Of a stretch of DNA of 64,000 bases, positions 62,302 to 64,000 are shown in pieces. Every line of letters begins with the position of its first letter. Within the stretch, counting starts at the first letter, position 1. The position numbers and the translations under genes are program-made. Under the pieces are notes generated by a model that was given only the letters and a program-made list of their open reading frames with translations, did no database searches and was not told the DNA's origin. This DNA comes from JAGVPT01 sp963717445 (GTDB lineage: Bacteria > Bacteroidota > Ignavibacteria > UBA10030 > UBA8401), in assembly GCA_963717445.1 (NCBI GenBank), contig OY970334.1, positions 2,046,001 to 2,110,000 of the forward strand, read 5' to 3'.

Positions 62302-64000
62302 TTAATTTGGTGACGGCGGCTCATCAATTTTTGTGTCCTTCGGTATGATGCCGTTTCGAGGAATTAGTCCAAATTTTTCTCTTAGCTCAAACAGATATGC
62401 TCTGGGGGTATAATAATAGCTTATCAATGTCCCCTGGCATCCTCTATCGGGCATGGCTTCCGCAAACACATTAACGCATTGATCCAATAGGGCTAATGCC
62501 TCATTACATCGGTGAACAACAGTATCCCTGTCTTCTTGGGTAAATTGCGAAGGGTCTTTTGCTAAAAATAAAGGCTGTAACTCAGCACCTTTCTGCATGG
62601 CCTTCATATAAATAATTGATGTTCGTAAACGGTTATCCAAAAAACCAAGATATTCTTTGCCATGTTCATTCCCAGTTTCCTTTGAACTCGCGCCAAGCTT
62701 TTGTCTTGCATCTTCAAATTGTTCCCTTACCGCCGTAATACTATCAACAGGCCACATCCCGAAATATCCAATATTCCTACGACCATCATATTGAGATTCG
62801 CCCCAACTCCCGCCCCAGGATCCACTCCAACAGAATCCAAAGTTGGGAAGAGAAGTTGTCATCTTCCAATCTGCCTTATTAAGTTCGTTCATTGCTTCGG
62901 CATAGTTCTCTCTTGAACCTATTCCCATTCTAAAAGCATAGTTATTATAAAATTCATTTTCCCTAAACTTTCCATACAACGTAATAAGCGAAGCAAACCT
63001 GGCAGTTGTTCTATTTTCACCGGTACGCCAAACATTGAAACAAACGGCTGATATCGGTTTACCTCGTAATGTTTTCTGTGCATCTTCAATCAACATTCGT
63101 ATGCCGGTCAATCCATTCTGTTGTACAAACATTAGACCGTCAAATTCCAGCCAGCTATACATCATTATTCGCTGCCATTCGTTATCCTTTATCCCTATCT
63201 CCCTGACATAGTTAGCAACCCGCTGCGCGCTGTGACCCGGTAAAAGTGCCATATCTACCTCGGGGGGATTATATTTCTCCATAATATCGAGACAAGCTCT
63301 CACATATTTGGGGGTTATACAATAAACGCCCGTGTATAGTTTTATTCTGGCCGGAAAACCTGGCCGTTGAAGCAAGACTTTTGCCGCAACAATGTCATGG
63401 CAAACTTCACCAAAAATTTTTATGAACTCTCTTTGCGGATTTTTAAGAATTTCCTGAACTGATTTAATCTTCAACACTGAGCTGCCAAAATAACTCGTGA
63501 GAAGATCTTCTGCTTCTTTTCGCGGCATTTCTGGTCCTAATTCACCCGGAGACTCTTCTGAAATAAGTTCCAGTTTGTCTATCAAAGGATAGTCCTGTAG
63601 TATTCTATCTGCAGTTTGAATGGTCAATTCAAAGTTTGGCTTAATTTCTCTTGGCTCAAAAGAGAACTGAATGGTCATCCCGACCTTCTTGGCCTCCTCC
63701 ATAACCTGTTGCAGCCATTTCACTGCCATGTGGCTGCGTTCAATCGGTTGATTATAGAATGGCTCTATTTCCGGAATACAAAAGAAATTTTTATTGTCTA
63801 TATGTTCTCTGTATACAGAAGGAGTATCAGGGATTGGGAAATTTATCCCGTAAAAGAAATGACCTGCTAATGTATCTCTGCCATTTTGCGGACCTTCTAT
63901 CCATTGATTTACATAACTATGGAAGGTAATACTATTAAACCTCATGCGAGCCAGATTACGAATATATTCTTTTGCATCTACCAAGGAGTAACTTGAAATG
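62302..64000 (-). CDS. Unrecognised protein, possibly a TIM-barrel glycoside hydrolase (5' end outside window)
   Basis: The frame is open to the right edge (ISSYSLVDAKEYIRN precedes the first possible start, a TTG at 63984), so the N-terminus is missing. The visible 566 residues suggest a (beta/alpha)8-type core: LARMRFNSITFHSYVNQWI, MTIQFSFEPREI, KLELISEESPGELGPE, RIKLYTGVYC, VDMALLPGHS and RIMMYSWLEFDGLMFVQQNG. A helical C-terminal part with RTSIIYMKAMQKGAELQPL follows. No family name can be given with confidence. Co-orientation with an exported oxidoreductase and GH3 suggests carbohydrate metabolism. 83 bp separate it from the oxidoreductase gene. Confidence 0.7.
   Translation of the reverse strand, partial: ISSYSLVDAKEYIRNLARMRFNSITFHSYVNQWIEGPQNGRDTLAGHFFYGINFPIPDTPSVYREHIDNKNFFCIPEIEPFYNQPIERSHMAVKWLQQVMEEAKKVGMTIQFSFEPREIKPNFELTIQTADRILQDYPLIDKLELISEESPGELGPEMPRKEAEDLLTSYFGSSVLKIKSVQEILKNPQREFIKIFGEVCHDIVAAKVLLQRPGFPARIKLYTGVYCITPKYVRACLDIMEKYNPPEVDMALLPGHSAQRVANYVREIGIKDNEWQRIMMYSWLEFDGLMFVQQNGLTGIRMLIEDAQKTLRGKPISAVCFNVWRTGENRTTARFASLITLYGKFRENEFYNNYAFRMGIGSRENYAEAMNELNKADWKMTTSLPNFGFCWSGSWGGSWGESQYDGRRNIGYFGMWPVDSITAVREQFEDARQKLGASSKETGNEHGKEYLGFLDNRLRTSIIYMKAMQKGAELQPLFLAKDPSQFTQEDRDTVVHRCNEALALLDQCVNVFAEAMPDRGCQGTLISYYYTPRAYLFELREKFGLIPRNGIIPKDTKIDEPPSPN

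Overview
The window comes from a bacterium of the Bacteroidota/Chlorobiota side of the tree, most likely an Ignavibacteria-like lineage. The main evidence is that seven separate proteins end in the same C-terminal type IX secretion sorting domain (a QNYPNPFNP-like motif, then VYDxLGxxV, then SGxYFYRL, ending in a KKxxLLK tail). There are also TonB receptors with carboxypeptidase-like regulatory domains, a PorV-family protein and a DUF4249 lipoprotein. There is no SusD homologue. Base composition is moderate through most of the window and visibly more AT-rich from about 58.6 kb to the right end.

Layout. 1-4.9 kb: two adjacent secreted proteins, one with a dockerin-like module and one with three cohesin-like modules. 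5.0-8.45 kb: a minus-strand operon with nikR first, then a TonB receptor, an S-component-like membrane protein and a methyltransferase; a perfect NikR-type operator overlaps the nikR promoter. 8.6-11.7 kb: a YHS lipoprotein, a TonB receptor and a cysteine-cluster protein, probably for metal handling. 11.9-12.9 kb: a lone methyltransferase. 13.05-42.3 kb: a run of 16 co-oriented genes for taking up and degrading a mannose-containing glycan. Its upstream end carries a LacI-type regulator with its own palindromic operator. Then come a secreted protein with an internal tandem duplication, a TonB receptor, a giant T9SS cargo, a PorV-like protein, a PpiC-like chaperone, a binding protein with two ABC permeases, three periplasmic or secreted (alpha/alpha)-barrel-like proteins, a Zn-dehydrogenase, a PfkB kinase, and finally GH2 and GH130 enzymes.

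42.6-46.2 kb: an M1 peptidase and another T9SS cargo. 46.2-48.7 kb: a repeat-rich island around one small lipoprotein gene. It holds a 217-bp MITE-like element that is 98% identical to one at 17.06 kb in the opposite orientation, and this copy sits inside an older 80-bp repeat. 48.7-52.9 kb: pgi and the queuosine precursor genes queC, queE, queD (minus) and queF (plus). 52.9-58.2 kb: a plus-strand operon of a beta-propeller T9SS cargo, a DUF4249 lipoprotein and a TonB receptor. 58.5-64 kb: a tRNA-like fragment and palindrome, then an AT-rich carbohydrate block: GH3, a frameshifted exported Gfo/Idh/MocA oxidoreductase, and an unrecognised protein running off the window.

The likely logic of the central cluster is as follows. 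Secreted T9SS proteins bind and cut the polymer, TonB plus PorV-associated proteins bring oligosaccharides across the outer membrane, periplasmic barrels trim them, and the ABC permeases import them. No ABC ATPase is encoded nearby. GH2 mannosidase and GH130 phosphorylase/hydrolase finish the job in the cytoplasm.
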